Shown: positions 11,808-22,249 of the stretch, piece after piece | Layout: each line of letters opens with the position of its first letter | How positions within the stretch are numbered: position 1 is the stretch's first letter | Assembly (NCBI GenBank): GCA_003255025.1 | Contig: QANY01006224.1 | Coordinates: 1 to 64,000, forward strand | Length of the DNA stretch: 64,000 bases | From: Datisca glomerata | Taxonomy: Eukaryota; Streptophyta; Magnoliopsida; Cucurbitales; Datiscaceae | Reading direction: 5' to 3' | The notes under the pieces: model-generated | Seen by the model: the letters and a program-made list of their open reading frames with translations, nothing else | The model's database searches: none | What the model was told of the DNA's origin: nothing | Translations under genes and position numbers: made by a program

Positions 11808-13170
11808 TGGTTTCACAACCCAAATCAGGGTGGTTGATTCAAATCGTTAACTAAACGAGTTTTCTTAAAAATTATTGCCGGTTATAATTGTAGATATTTT
11901 AATTTAATATGTAAGGAATTAATTACTTTATGACGAATTCACACAATGGATTCCTCAAACTCTTCAAGATTGATCCGACTCCTCCTACTCTTCATGAATC
12001 TCGTTTCTTTGATTTCTTAGATATTCCACGTCTAGTCTCCGAAACTAGATGGATGAACGTGTGATCGTCTTATGAAACAGAGATTAATGACACACTCACC
12101 TTTTTAAATCTTACTATAATCTCAACACATAAGAAAGTGCGCATGGCGAGATGACAACTATTTTTTATTTTCTCTTGGTTCAAACTTTCAAGCAGTCGAT
12201 CAAGCAGCACTGACCGTTATTCTATAGATAGCTAGCATAGAGCTCTTACACAACACCTAATAGGCTAGCTTCACTAGAAAGGTTTTCTTTGCCCGTGGGA
12301 GAAGTTGAATCAAAATCTCTCTCACTGAAAGGGGAAAAATTGCTTCATGTGAATCTCTTCAATTTTTTTAGAAACCCTTTAAATTCTACCACTTCTAGTT
12401 GATATAAATCATATCAGAAGAAGTTCAAAATTGAATTTCTGAATTTCAAATTCCAAAATTAAATAGGTAACCCTTATTTGATAGGTAACCACCATCCACT
12501 CGGTGAAGTGGTCGACCATCTACTCGCCACACAAGGTCTCATGGGGAAATGATGATCATCTATTGAAGGAGATGGTCATCTTGAATCAAATCTTTGATTA
12601 TGTCAGATCAACATCCATAATTATTGCATATAGATCAACATCCATAGTTAGTTTCATAACTAGAGCTAGGTAAACAATTCGTTAACCTCTCCAATACTCT
12701 TTTCTTCTTAAGTTCCGTTTGATTTTCTAATGAATGATAAATTTATGATCTTATTATAAATTGAGCACTCATATGATTCAAGACATGAATCAATACTCAA
12801 GGAAAATATTTATCTGACTTCATAATGAAGGAATGGGTTCCATCTTGTAAATTAACTTTTTCAACTACTTACTTCATTATGCTTCCAAGATACAATGAGT
12901 TGAGTTTGATAAGTTATATGAACTTGTATCGAGTAAATAAAAAAGTATAACATCGTAAAAACGAGTTTGTAATTACTCATGATTGAAATCATTCTATATA
13001 TGATAACCAATATGATTTGAATATTCTGTTTACTAACATTATTATTAGAGATTCAAATTTATCGTGTTCCACTCCTATATAATTTCATAGTAACGTCATT
13101 CCAATGCCATTTCCATTTTTAACAATATCAAGACTGTTTCATTCTTAATGAAAATGAGTTGTACTTGTAA
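11808..13170 (-). repeat. Copia 5' LTR, outer end truncated
   Basis: The inner end is fixed by the PBS. Collinear similarity with the 3' LTR ends around 13170. About 200 bp present at 4870-5070 have no counterpart here, so the outer end is lost. Confidence 0.55.
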
Positions 13171-14284
13171 TTATTGATAAGTTTCGAACGAATATGATTA
13201 AAGAAAAGAAAGCAAAAAATTGTTAATGTTGATTGAGTAAAAGAAGATTGATGGAGATAAGGAACATTGAGAACTATGAAGATTCTAAAAAGTTACATAT
13301 ATTTATCTTATATCTATAGTTCATTAGCTTTTAATCTTACCAATAAGTTTTCAGCTTAAGTAAGCTGAGCCAAAGAAGGGGTTAGTTAATCACTGATTGC
13401 AAGCGTTATCTATAGTATATATAAATTGAGTTAAGGGGGAGAAATATTTTTGAACAAATTTGTCCTCACTATTTCATGGAATTCTTTAATTGTGCTTCAT
13501 AGGTGTAAATATTATATATATGTATATATATTGATAATTTAAAATGAAATTACTATATAACTTAAATTCAACTGAGATAGCATATATAAAATAAAAACAA
13601 GTTGCATAAAAAATGTCAGAAATTAATCAAATGTAAATTTATTAGCTACAAACATACAATTAAAAAGGAATATAGTTTGAAGCAACTATATATCTATGAA
13701 CGGAATCTAATATGTTTTTATAAATTTTACAAACAACAATAATATGTTTTTAAGGAATTAGTCCCAACATAATCGACGAAGGTTGTAAACCCCTTTTTTT
13801 CTCGTTGCCATCTATGGCTTCTTCAAGTGAGTCTATCTCTCTCGCTCTCTCTTTATCTCTCTCTCCCTTCCCCTAAGGCCTTCTCTCTCCGCCACCCAAC
13901 TTTCTCTTTGTCTCTCTCTACCGCCCCACTACCACGGCCTGTCTACACGGCCACCGGCCATGCAGCACAGAGATAAGGTTTGATCTAATTTACTGCTTGA
14001 TTTTAGTAAATGTAGTGTTTTGTAGGAGGTTATTTTAATTTTAGGTTGTGGTTGATATTTTGATTTATTTTTTTGATATATGATTTTTATTTAATTATAT
14101 TGTGTTTTGATTTAGGATTTTGAGTTACTTTTAGGGTTGTTACTTTAATGTTTTCATCTAGAGTATAGATTAAATTTAATTTTAAGTAATAGTATGTTAG
14201 TCTAGAGTTTGGATTGAATTGGGACACCTGAATGTAATTTTAGGTTCATACAAATTGTTGTAATTAAGAGATACAAACTATTAT
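13171..14284. other. Unassigned AT-rich DNA with one pyrimidine-rich block
   Basis: No gene is supported. 13790-13965 is a CT-rich block ('ctctctcgctctctc') containing 'atggcttcttcaagtgagt', which looks like a 5' UTR, a start codon and a splice donor. No continuing coding sequence was found. It may be a gene fragment or promoter scrap. Confidence 0.3.
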
Positions 14285-14890
14285 GGGAATTTCTAGAGGT
14301 CCAATAGGATGATGACATGTGTCCGAGCACTACGGGACTACGTCGACCAAAGGCATCGGAGCTCTACAATATGGGCACGATAGCCATCATGACTTGCCCT
14401 CATTGCCTCACAACTGGTCGGGCGCACTGACTAGAGCTGGGAAAGGCAGCAAGATTAAGGAGGTCATTCGAAGAGCTCGGTAGACCCGCCACGTCAGCGC
14501 CATCACTACTCATTGAAAGTGAACATCACTATGGCCTCTCCCTATTGGGCCGAGTACCCAGAGGGTCCAATCACCATTATGGCGTGTCAGGTCAACCCTC
14601 GTTCTATCACCTCACCTCTACTCACGTTAGCTCAGGGCATATCAGCATTGAATGCCCCTCACCTTTATGTTAACTCAATGGATAAAAGCATTAAACGTCC
14701 CCCCTATCCATCCATAGGAATCAGACGTCCCATCATCCAAACTTTTCCTACACGCTTCACCTCCATCAGGCCGCAGGTATAAACACCCCCTACACAAGGA
14801 GAAGTAAGTGAAATTTAAGATAAAAAACCTCTATCAAAATATCACCAAACTTCTGACTTAAGCATCGAAGGCCCTTAGGGGAAACAAGTT
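14285..14890 (+). repeat. Tat-AB 5' LTR, first part
   Basis: Aligns with 45060-45640 of the 3' LTR over about 550 bp. The left boundary is approximate because the flank gives no clear TG start. MULE-1 begins after 'ggcccttaggggaaacaag' (14869-14887). Confidence 0.6.
14778..14784 (+). promoter_or_regulatory. LTR TATA box
   Basis: 'tataaac' here and 'tataaata' at 45523-45530 lie at the same alignment position in both Tat-AB LTRs, as expected for the U3 promoter. Confidence 0.5.
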
Positions 14891-15021
14891 TTTTACAGTT
14901 TTGCGTTGTTTTAAAAAAAATTCATAAAATGCAGTAGTTTTGGACAATATTCCAAAAACTAGGCTAGTTAAGGACACATTGAAAATCATCTTTTGTTAAA
15001 TACAATTTCATAATGGCCAAA

Positions 15022-15060
15022 NNNNNNNNNNNNNNNNNNNCCCCCCCCCCCCCCCCCCCC
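15022..15060. other. Assembly gap: N run then 20-bp poly-C
   Basis: 19 N (15022-15040) followed by 20 C (15041-15060). A pure poly-C beside Ns is most simply a sequencing or gap-closing artefact within the MULE-1 left arm. Confidence 0.85.
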
Positions 15061-16139
15061 ACCATTTAAGTCCAGTGAAATCTTCTTTTATAAAGACGAT
15101 TTCACTATAGCCTAAAGCCATCTTTCATAAAGATGACTTCTATTGCCACTGAAATCATCTTAGTAAAAGACAATTTCAGTTCTTGCATTTTTCAACTAAA
15201 ATCGTCTTTCGCAAAGACGATTTCAGTCTTTTACCCCTCCCCTTCTACCATTCTCAAACTTCACTCAGTTCAACAATAAAATTAAACGCGCATACGAAAT
15301 CATCCTGCAAAACATTTTATAATCATAAATCTCAATGCATTCAATAAGTAGCCTACATTTTTAACAAATCATAAAACATAAAGATAAATATGACTCATAA
15401 GATCATTACAAATCCAATATTATTAATAACATTATTACAAATCCAATATTATTATTCTAAAAAAGTTTGTTACATAATACAAATAAATCCATCATGTGTC
15501 CATATGGTGGTTGTCTTCTTATTTTTCTTGGACGTCATTCATATGTTTGTAATTGAATTATTTGTGACGGAACTTCCTCCATAATAGGTGCACTTTTCCT
15601 CTACAATAGGTGAGTCTTCCTCCACAATAGGTGGGTCTTCCTCCACAATAGGAGCTTCTTCCATAATAGCGAGTTTCGGGCACGCCTTCAACCTTCTCCT
15701 CCGAGAGCTATACCTGGTCCTCCTTTACGGCGTTGAGGTTGGTGAAATGGTTCAGAAGTGGAACTAAGTTGAGTCGTTGAATCACCTCCAAATGTATAAA
15801 AGACTGGCAGTGTGTATGGCTCTTACTAAGACGTATATGGTTCATGTCGAGGCATATGTGGTTCTTGTTGACTTTTTTGAGACGAGGTGTGCATTCCATG
15901 CTTTCTAGACAAAGGAGCTTGATAAGCCGCATTCACTTGTCTTATTGCATGTACGACTGTCTCACACATTATGAATTTGAGGCATTATCCAAGATGGCTC
16001 AACATCATCTAGTGTCAAGATGTTAATATTGTCTAAACTGTATGTCTGCATCGGTAAAAAAATGCTATATAAGTTACTTTTTAAATAACCATAAGCCTAT
16101 TAATTGCATAAATTAATGAAAAATTATCATTAAATCATA
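15061..16139. other. MULE-1 left subterminal region
   Basis: No gene. Paired hairpin motifs occur at 15080-15225, then AT-rich sequence. At 15600-15660 there are three copies of a short repeat ('cctccacaataggtgggtctt' type, about 27 bp). The 15730-15860 stretch recurs at 46310-46410 in MULE-2 ('ggttggtgaaatg', 'aactaagttgagtc'), which defines family membership. Confidence 0.5.
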
Positions 16140-17640
16140 TAACGCTCCCTGTTGAGTTATGTATCGCCGTCTGATTCTCTGATACCATAACATATATGAG
16201 TTGTCATATCCATCTTCATCCACGCCCCCCTTAGCAATGTGTGTCCTACGATCAGCCTATCTCTGAATGCATGCCTAATGTTGGACACCCCAATGTAGCT
16301 CATTTTTCCCCTTCAAGTCAATGTCATGCAACCATATTTCGATATCATATGGCTCGAGTACACATTGAATAATATTGAATTGCCTTAAAATATGATCCGG
16401 TCAATGCCATTCCACTATATGAAAGAAAATGAGGGGAAAGAAAGTCCGTCATATCTCTTCGTGCATGATGCAATGTTTAGGAAGCATATGGATAATATCA
16501 TTATAAAGTTTTCATATAACCTATAAAAACCATATTATAAATAATATGACAAAATCTGAGTGATACCTATAAAAAAGCACTTATAAATAAAATGGATAGT
16601 ATTACATGATCTAAAGTTTGTCTGTCTAACGTAAATCAATACACTTCAAGAACATGTGAGGAGGTCTTTGTGAGCTAAAAACATCTCCTCATCTACCACA
16701 CAAATTGCACAGTTAAATACATGTAAATGATAATATACACATAATAATCAAATAAGTTGACTTATTGTATACCCAATGGAGGAGGTGGCAATGGAAGTCC
16801 ATCTTCCCTGACATTATCGTGTCTCGCCCGTTGCAACCTCAATGGTTCTAAATGTGGAAATCGATCACATGCCCATAATTATAGTAATACTAGTGGGCCA
16901 ACAATATCAGAAACATCCTTATGGTTGGCTCTGCACATTTCCCTATATAACCATGAAAGACATGTACCACCCCAATTATATTGACCAGCCTCAGTGAAGT
17001 CTTACAGTAAAGGCAAAAACATCAAATGCACCTTAATGTTTGACTTATCACAAAAAAGAGTACCTCCAATAAGTTGCAGAATATATGCACGTGCATAATG
17101 TTACACATAAAGCTCGTCAGCATATCAGCTAATAGGGGAAAATGTGCAGTCGAACACGACATATTTAAGTGTGATCCCCGTAAATCATGCGGGCCTGGTA
17201 AAAAATGTAACAAATCTTCACATATTCTTGGCCACTCTAGATGTGCCGTACTTGTGACTATCATCCCATCAACTGGAAGTCCTAATTGTATTTGTACATC
17301 CTATAGAGTAATAGTAGACTCACCATGTGCCATATGAAATGTATGTGTTTCAGGACGTTATCTCTCTACAAAAGATGTGATCAAGTGCCAGTCGAGGGTG
17401 ATAAAACCAACCCTCGCAACTCCATAAAATCCAGCACGTATCAATCATGGAATAATACGTCTATGGAGTGTTATGGTCTGGTGAACAATTGCAGTATGTC
17501 AGCGACAATGTAAAGCATGAGAATCCTCGTGGTTCCAAACATGTTCGAATCTATGTTGATCCTGTACATACAATACCCAGCTATCTTATGATCTTGGCTC
17601 CATGATATTATCTCAATATCTTAAAAATGAGAGTCATTGT
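16140..17640 (-). pseudogene. Plant mobile domain (PMD, MAIN/MAIL1-like) protein, degraded
   Basis: Minus-strand blocks appear in the family order. 'VLYVQDQHRFEHVW' (about 17570) and 'LICAGFYGVARVGFI' (about 17420) are followed by 'ETHTFHMAHGESTITL' (about 17330). Then come 'VQIQLGLPVDGMIVTSTAHL' and 'WPRICEDLLHFLPGP' (17300-17190). The C-terminal 'PDHILRQFNIIQCVLEP' and 'LHDIDLKGKNELHWGVQH' lie at about 16400-16280, ending near 'YMLWYQRIRRRYI' at 16180-16150. Cellular PMD proteins act in gene silencing and genome stability; transposon-borne PMD functions are less clear. Stops and frameshifts split the frame, so it is inactive. It lies downstream of the transposase on the same strand. Confidence 0.75.
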
Positions 17641-17859
17641 CAGAAGTGAATATAATTCAAATATTCAAATATTACATCGATGTACTAAATCTACACATTC
17701 AATTCAAAATATTATATCATACTACCTCTAAAATAGTACATCGTATTACATCTAGATGAAATACAAAATATTGAATGAAATACATCAAGTAAAAAAATAT
17801 TAATGAATTACATAAAGATGAAATACAAAGGATTGAAGATTATGAGTCATTCAAATATT

Positions 17860-19488
17860 TTCCTCCATTACAAGAAGGAAAATTTTGATAGTTATGTCCT
17901 TCTTGTCTACAAAGTCCACATTTACTTCGAGTACTTGGTTATGTCCAATCTATCTCATTTCGTATACGGGTTGACCTAGGTCTACATTCTCCCGCGTCCT
18001 AGTCAGATCAGCGTACACTATTAGAAAGTTAGGTACTTCCCAATAATGTTTATGTGAAAAAGGATTAAACTGTGGCGTATAACATTCGGCAGGCATTGAT
18101 ATGCGGTAATAATGTTTAATGAACTACGAACTGTCGATACGAGCATGCGCAGACACTGCTAACATATGGGAACATAGGAGGCCAAATGATTACAACTTGT
18201 TGCAAGTACATGATTATTGCTTTAAATTCACAGAATGTATGTTTTCTCCTTTGTATATGTGATTGCAGTGCTGGCCAGTGAGAACCTGCTCGTAAGATTG
18301 ATCACAATCACCAAACACTTTAACAAGTGTTTTTTGTTTAGATTCTTATACCTTTTTATAATGCACATCATATCTAAATTTATCTTTCACCATCTAACAA
18401 AGTGCGGAAAAAGATGTAGTTAGATCCTGCTTCACGACACTCTACAACTCTCGTGCAATCAATGTTGAGTCCAACTATGAATGGTCTTGTGATAATCTTA
18501 CATAGACACATGTGTGAGGTCCGGTGTATTGGGTAATTTCAAACATATTATGTGTTTTTTGACGGCACACGCGAACTCTCCATCGACAACCTTCGTCAGA
18601 CTTCTTGCATTTTATAACCCAAAGGTTTGGTAATGACTCTACCATTCTAAAATGTTGATGTCTGAATATCAATTATTTTTTCAAAACATACTTAAGGTCT
18701 GCCTTACACTCAAAATGTAAACCTTTGTATAATTTATTTGGTTCATTCCATATCTCGGTACGTTGGATGGGTATATGATAAAGGTTTACATTTACGACAT
18801 CCCAATCCAAGTGAGCAAGAAAATGTGAAGAGGGTTCATGCTCGAGTATTTCAGTTGAAGGGTTCACAACATCATCATCCTCTTCAACTTGATCATCTTC
18901 ATCAATGCCAACATTACAAGTTTCTATATCTTCAAACTCTTCCAGGAAGAAGCTACGTGGAAGACTAAATATATTCACATGGATGACATGAGCATGTGTA
19001 TCTTCATGTGACAAAGAACTACTAGGTACATTTTCTTGGACTATAGGATACGTTTCATTGTCATGGAATGTGGACGGCATGAGCATGTGCATATTAAGTC
19101 CACACATATTGTTATTATACAAGTTTATGTTAGGACCTCCTACATCGCTAGCATTTTTTGCTAAATATAACTCAATTGTATTTAGCGAAGAAAATTGAAA
19201 CACAATAGTAAATATCGCATGTGTATCGTTATTATTCCGTATCGAAAATTCCTCATAGTTGAATGACCCAACACCATGAGTAAGGGGATATCGATAAACT
19301 ATGTTCAAATTCCAATGGAGGCGGTCAATTGACAAGGGTTCCCATAAGGTACGATAGAGATCGTCAAAAGTAATCTCCTTATGAATTACAATTCCCATAA
19401 TTGAAGGTTGATCATAAAAAACTTCTTGTACACTGACAACAACCTTACCATTCATGTAACATAAAACTATCATAGGTCTTTCCCCCAT
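17860..19488 (-). pseudogene. MuDR-type MULE transposase lacking its DDE core
   Basis: From ATG at 19488 a 271-codon open frame begins 'MGERPMIVLCYMNGKVVVSV' (MULE N-terminal domain) and contains an acidic run 'DEDDQVEEDDD'. The MuDR DNA-binding domain follows across 18760-18475 with 'LYKGLHFECKADLKYVLKK' and 'WVIKCKKSDEGCRWRVRV'. Then, around 18290, 'SYEQ' joins directly to pre-SWIM sequence, so the catalytic DDE region (several hundred residues) is deleted. The SWIM finger 'SFGLLCSHMLAVSAHARI' (about 18190-18140) and a zinc knuckle 'CGLCRQEGHNYQNF' (about 17920-17885) close the protein. The last knuckle cysteine is replaced by Phe. A non-autonomous derivative is certain. The long intact N-terminal frame suggests moderate age. 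Confidence 0.85.
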
Positions 19489-20119
19489 TTTTCAACCTAC
19501 TAACCAACACATAACAATTTTAGAACTAGATCTAGAATTCAACAATAAATCTATAAATTCAAAGTTGATAACTACAAATTTAATGGAATATATCATACAA
19601 CATTCAGAAAAAACAAATTGAAGAGATCAAGTAAGTTAGAAATATACCTAGGGTTTAAGGAGTTTTTTCTTGTGATTTGAGAAATTGAGAAGTTTTTATG
19701 TGAATGAGAGTGAGAAAAGAGTCAGAGGGGCTTTATGCCGGTGAAATGGTGGTCAACTCTGATGAAATCAATGGCGGATGTCGATGGGGGAGGGGAATGG
19801 TTCGGTCCTCGTTCAGAGGAAGAGAGAAGTGAAAAATGCTTTTTTGTTCTGTCTTGGTGTGAACACACGTTTTATGATTTTAAGTGGGACACTGTAAAAG
19901 ATGATTTCATATGCAGCTCCATCGAGGTCACGTCTAACTTGAAGTCATCTTTTGTAAAGATGACTTTGCATGAGCTGTCCAAAAATACTTTACTTTTGGA
20001 ATTAGTTCAAAACTACCTTACTTTTGAAATTAGTTCAAAACTACCTTACTTTTGGAATTAGTTTCAAAACTACCATTTTTATCATTTTTTAAATAACTGT
20101 ACTTTTATAAAAAAAATCC

Positions 20120-20234
20120 TCGACCAGGCTACCAACTCGATTATCTTCGTTCTTTGGATTTGTTTGCTTATGCTGTGTAGGTTTCTAGCCAGCATCGCCG
20201 GACACGTGTACTGTTACGCGAATCAACCTCAACA
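20120..20234 (+). repeat. Tat-AB 5' LTR, second part
   Basis: Continues the LTR after MULE-1: 'ctgtgtaggtttctagcc' aligns with 'gtgtgtaggttcctagcc' at 45677 in the 3' LTR. The LTR ends at 'cctcaaca' (20234), next to the PBS-like sequence. Confidence 0.6.
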
Positions 20235-20236
20235 AT

Positions 20237-20254
20237 TGATGTCATCTGTGAGAA
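20237..20254 (+). other. Tat-AB primer-binding-site region (decayed)
   Basis: 'tgatgtcatctgtgagaa' corresponds to the sequence TGGCGCCGTCTGTGGGAA found at this position in many plant Tat elements, with G/C-to-A/T transitions at CpG-type sites. It lies two bases after the LTR end. Confidence 0.5.
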
Positions 20255-20319
20255 TGACATGAACCCCGTTTCCCTTCTCCAGAATAGCTAAAACACCCCC
20301 TCTCTTCACCAATAGGAAA

Positions 20320-20520
20320 ATGAGTTCACCATCATCATCCCAATCTGATGAGACTCACAATGAGGGAGAAGATCAACCCTCATCCTCGCCAAGAAGAAAT
20401 CTGCCCCCACCCCGTGGTGGTCATCACTTAGAGGAAGAAGAAAGATTTCGTCGCTTCGCTCTCCAAGGTGGTCAGAAGGATGAGAAAAGTTTGTTGGAAT
20501 CGGCGGCGACGTGTCGTGAA
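20320..20520 (+). pseudogene. Tat-AB gag, N-terminal fragment
   Basis: Opens with ATG at 20320, 85 bp after the LTR end: 'MSSPSSSQSDETHNEGEDQP', a Ser/Pro/acid-rich start typical of plant gypsy Gag. It continues to 'EEEERFRRFALQGGQKDEKS' before homology is lost around 20510, where Ogre-1 joins. The capsid core resumes only at about 41075 on the other side of the inserted block. Assignment rests on position after LTR and PBS and on composition, not on a diagnostic domain. Confidence 0.5.
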
Positions 20521-20699
20521 TGCTTGGTGGTTTTAAAAAAATAAATCTCTTAAAACTTTATCGATTGAAAACAATAACAATTGTGACACCACGTTTACAA
20601 AAAAAACTTTTTAACCTTTTAAGGAAAAAAACACCTTTTCTCATCGGATCCATTATATATCTATATATTATATCAAAGACATACTAAGATAAGAGTTAT

Positions 20700-22190
20700 A
20701 CCTCTTGTAGTCTTATCAAGGTTTGTATCCCCCTTTTATCATCAATTTTTCCACTATCTGAGATGCTTTTGATAGACTTAGCGTTGGACTAAGTTTCCCA
20801 CTAGTGACAAATGTGGTGTTCACAATCTCAAACAATCAAAATGGGCACTTCGATGCATCTTTTGCCGTCTCAACATATGGCATGATGGCCACCTTGGATA
20901 CCAATAAATCTTCCTCCCCATATATATACATACGAGTTTATGATCCATTACAAATTTCAGCTTCTGATGTGAGGAAGACGGTACTGCCCCAACATAGTGA
21001 ATCCATGGTCTACCTAAAAGAAAACTATATGTTGGATTTATGTCCATAACTTGGAAAATAATATTGAATAGGCATGACTCAATTCGAATTTGTATCTCTA
21101 TGTCTCCGACTATATCTTTTCAGGTAACGTCAAATGCTATTACTATCATCATGCTCGGACGCATATGTGTCGCATCCACTAGGAGCTTTGCTAGTGTGGA
21201 TCTTGGCATTACATTTAGAGATAAGCTGTTATCAATCAATACTTTTGTAACAACATAATTCTTACATTTCATGATTATATGTAGAGCTCTGGTGTATCTA
21301 GTACCATTGGCAATGATTTCATCATCTGTGAAAGTGATAAAATTTGGTGCGGTAATATTTTCCAGAATTCCATTCAACTTCTCCACCGTAATTTCATGAC
21401 AGACATATGCATGATTCAAAACCTTCAATAATGCTTGGCGATGTAGTTCAAAATTAAGAAAAGTGACAGTAAAGATATGCGAGCAGGTAAGCGGTTAAGT
21501 TGTTCTATCACCTTATACTCGCTTTGCTTGATGAGATTTAAACATTCACATACTTCTTCTCAGGAACTGCTATTTCTTTCTACATACCTCATTATATCTG
21601 GGTCCATCACTTGGTCGCTATACATTTCTTTTTGGAGCTCATGACCATTGTCACTTTCTTTGGCTTTCCCTTTCCTTTACCTTTCAAACACGTCGCTTTT
21701 ATCTATTTTCAAAACATCTGACGTGTAGTATTTGCTACTCCTCGTCATCCCACCTTCTCCCGAAATATTAGTCATGGGGAGATCGAGATCTGACGAATTT
21801 AGCGCTTGAGTTTTGTCGTTACCGCTTGTAATAATCTCATATCCGTACCTCCATGGTACCGCTCTTGAATCTTTGTAAGCAAACTCACTCGAGATTGGGA
21901 TGGTGATGGTGCATCAGAGCATAAGACGTGGTGGTGCGAGTTGACTTTTCCTCATAATGTATTGTGAGAGGTTTTGGGATATAGGATGGCACTTCAACAT
22001 TTACTTCAGACGATTCTTTAGTTATCATGAGGACTAAAGAGTCATCTTCCTGGCATTCCATTTCTCCATTATGACTTATTGTAAGTATTTTTGCATCCAA
22101 CAACCTTTGCACTTCCATTTCAAAATCAGCACATTCCTTAATTGCATGCTCAGTCACATTCTTATGAAACAAAAAATCAAAGTCATGCAT
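20700..22190 (-). pseudogene. Ogre-1 protease region
   Basis: Minus-strand frames read in Ogre order. 'FDFLFHKNVTEHAIKECADF' lies near 22170. 'MKVLNHAYVCHEITVEKLNG' runs from 21428 and leads into the protease loop 'KVLIDNSLSLNVMPRSTL' (about 21230-21180). The loop keeps the catalytic Asp but has Ser in place of Gly. Then comes 'AYSFLLGRPW'-type sequence ('TYSFLLGRPWIHYVGAVPSS', 21030-20970) and 'EEDLLVS' in a shifted frame. The protein would process Gag-Pol. Several frame breaks and stops make it inactive. Confidence 0.75.
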
Positions 22191-22249
22191 ATGCTTCTTA
22201 GAAATGACTTCATCCTCTAAGCGTGTTGGGTAGATGTACCCTGCTTTAG

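Larger units (their letters stand above)
3760..13170 (-). mobile_element. Ty1/copia retrotransposon remnant, interrupted by Athila-1
   Basis: The parts are arranged as one minus-strand element: 5' LTR at the right (11808-13170), an antisense copia-type PBS (11790-11802), gag (9517-9900), then RT/RNase H (5090-5655), polypurine tract (5071-5079) and 3' LTR (3760-5070). The two LTR segments share long collinear blocks, for example 'gagctaggtaaa' at about 4316 and 12665, and 'aatgggttccatc' at about 4480 and 12833. Protease, integrase and the N-terminal half of RT are missing. Athila-1 separates gag from RT. I infer one original element rather than two because the orientation is consistent and the LTRs belong to the same family. 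Confidence 0.65.
14891..20120 (-). mobile_element. MULE-1: Mutator-like element carrying plant mobile domain gene
   Basis: About 5.2 kb inserted in the Tat-AB 5' LTR. Both ends share an imperfect terminal inverted repeat (left 'acagttttgcgttgtttta...gtagttttgg'; right, reversed, 'acagttatttaaaa...gtagtttt'). Subterminal short hairpins of the form 'gtcatctttnnnaaagatgac' occur at 15125, 15200 and 19945. It holds two minus-strand pseudogenes, a MuDR-type transposase and a plant mobile domain (PMD) protein. Linkage of PMD genes to MULEs is known in plants. The target duplication could not be identified; an N/poly-C gap lies near the left end. Confidence 0.75.

Noticed and set aside
11233..11837. 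Cluster of overlapping open frames on both strands
   Set aside because: They lie in AT-rich MITE and leader sequence; translations are low-complexity Phe/Ile/Tyr-rich.
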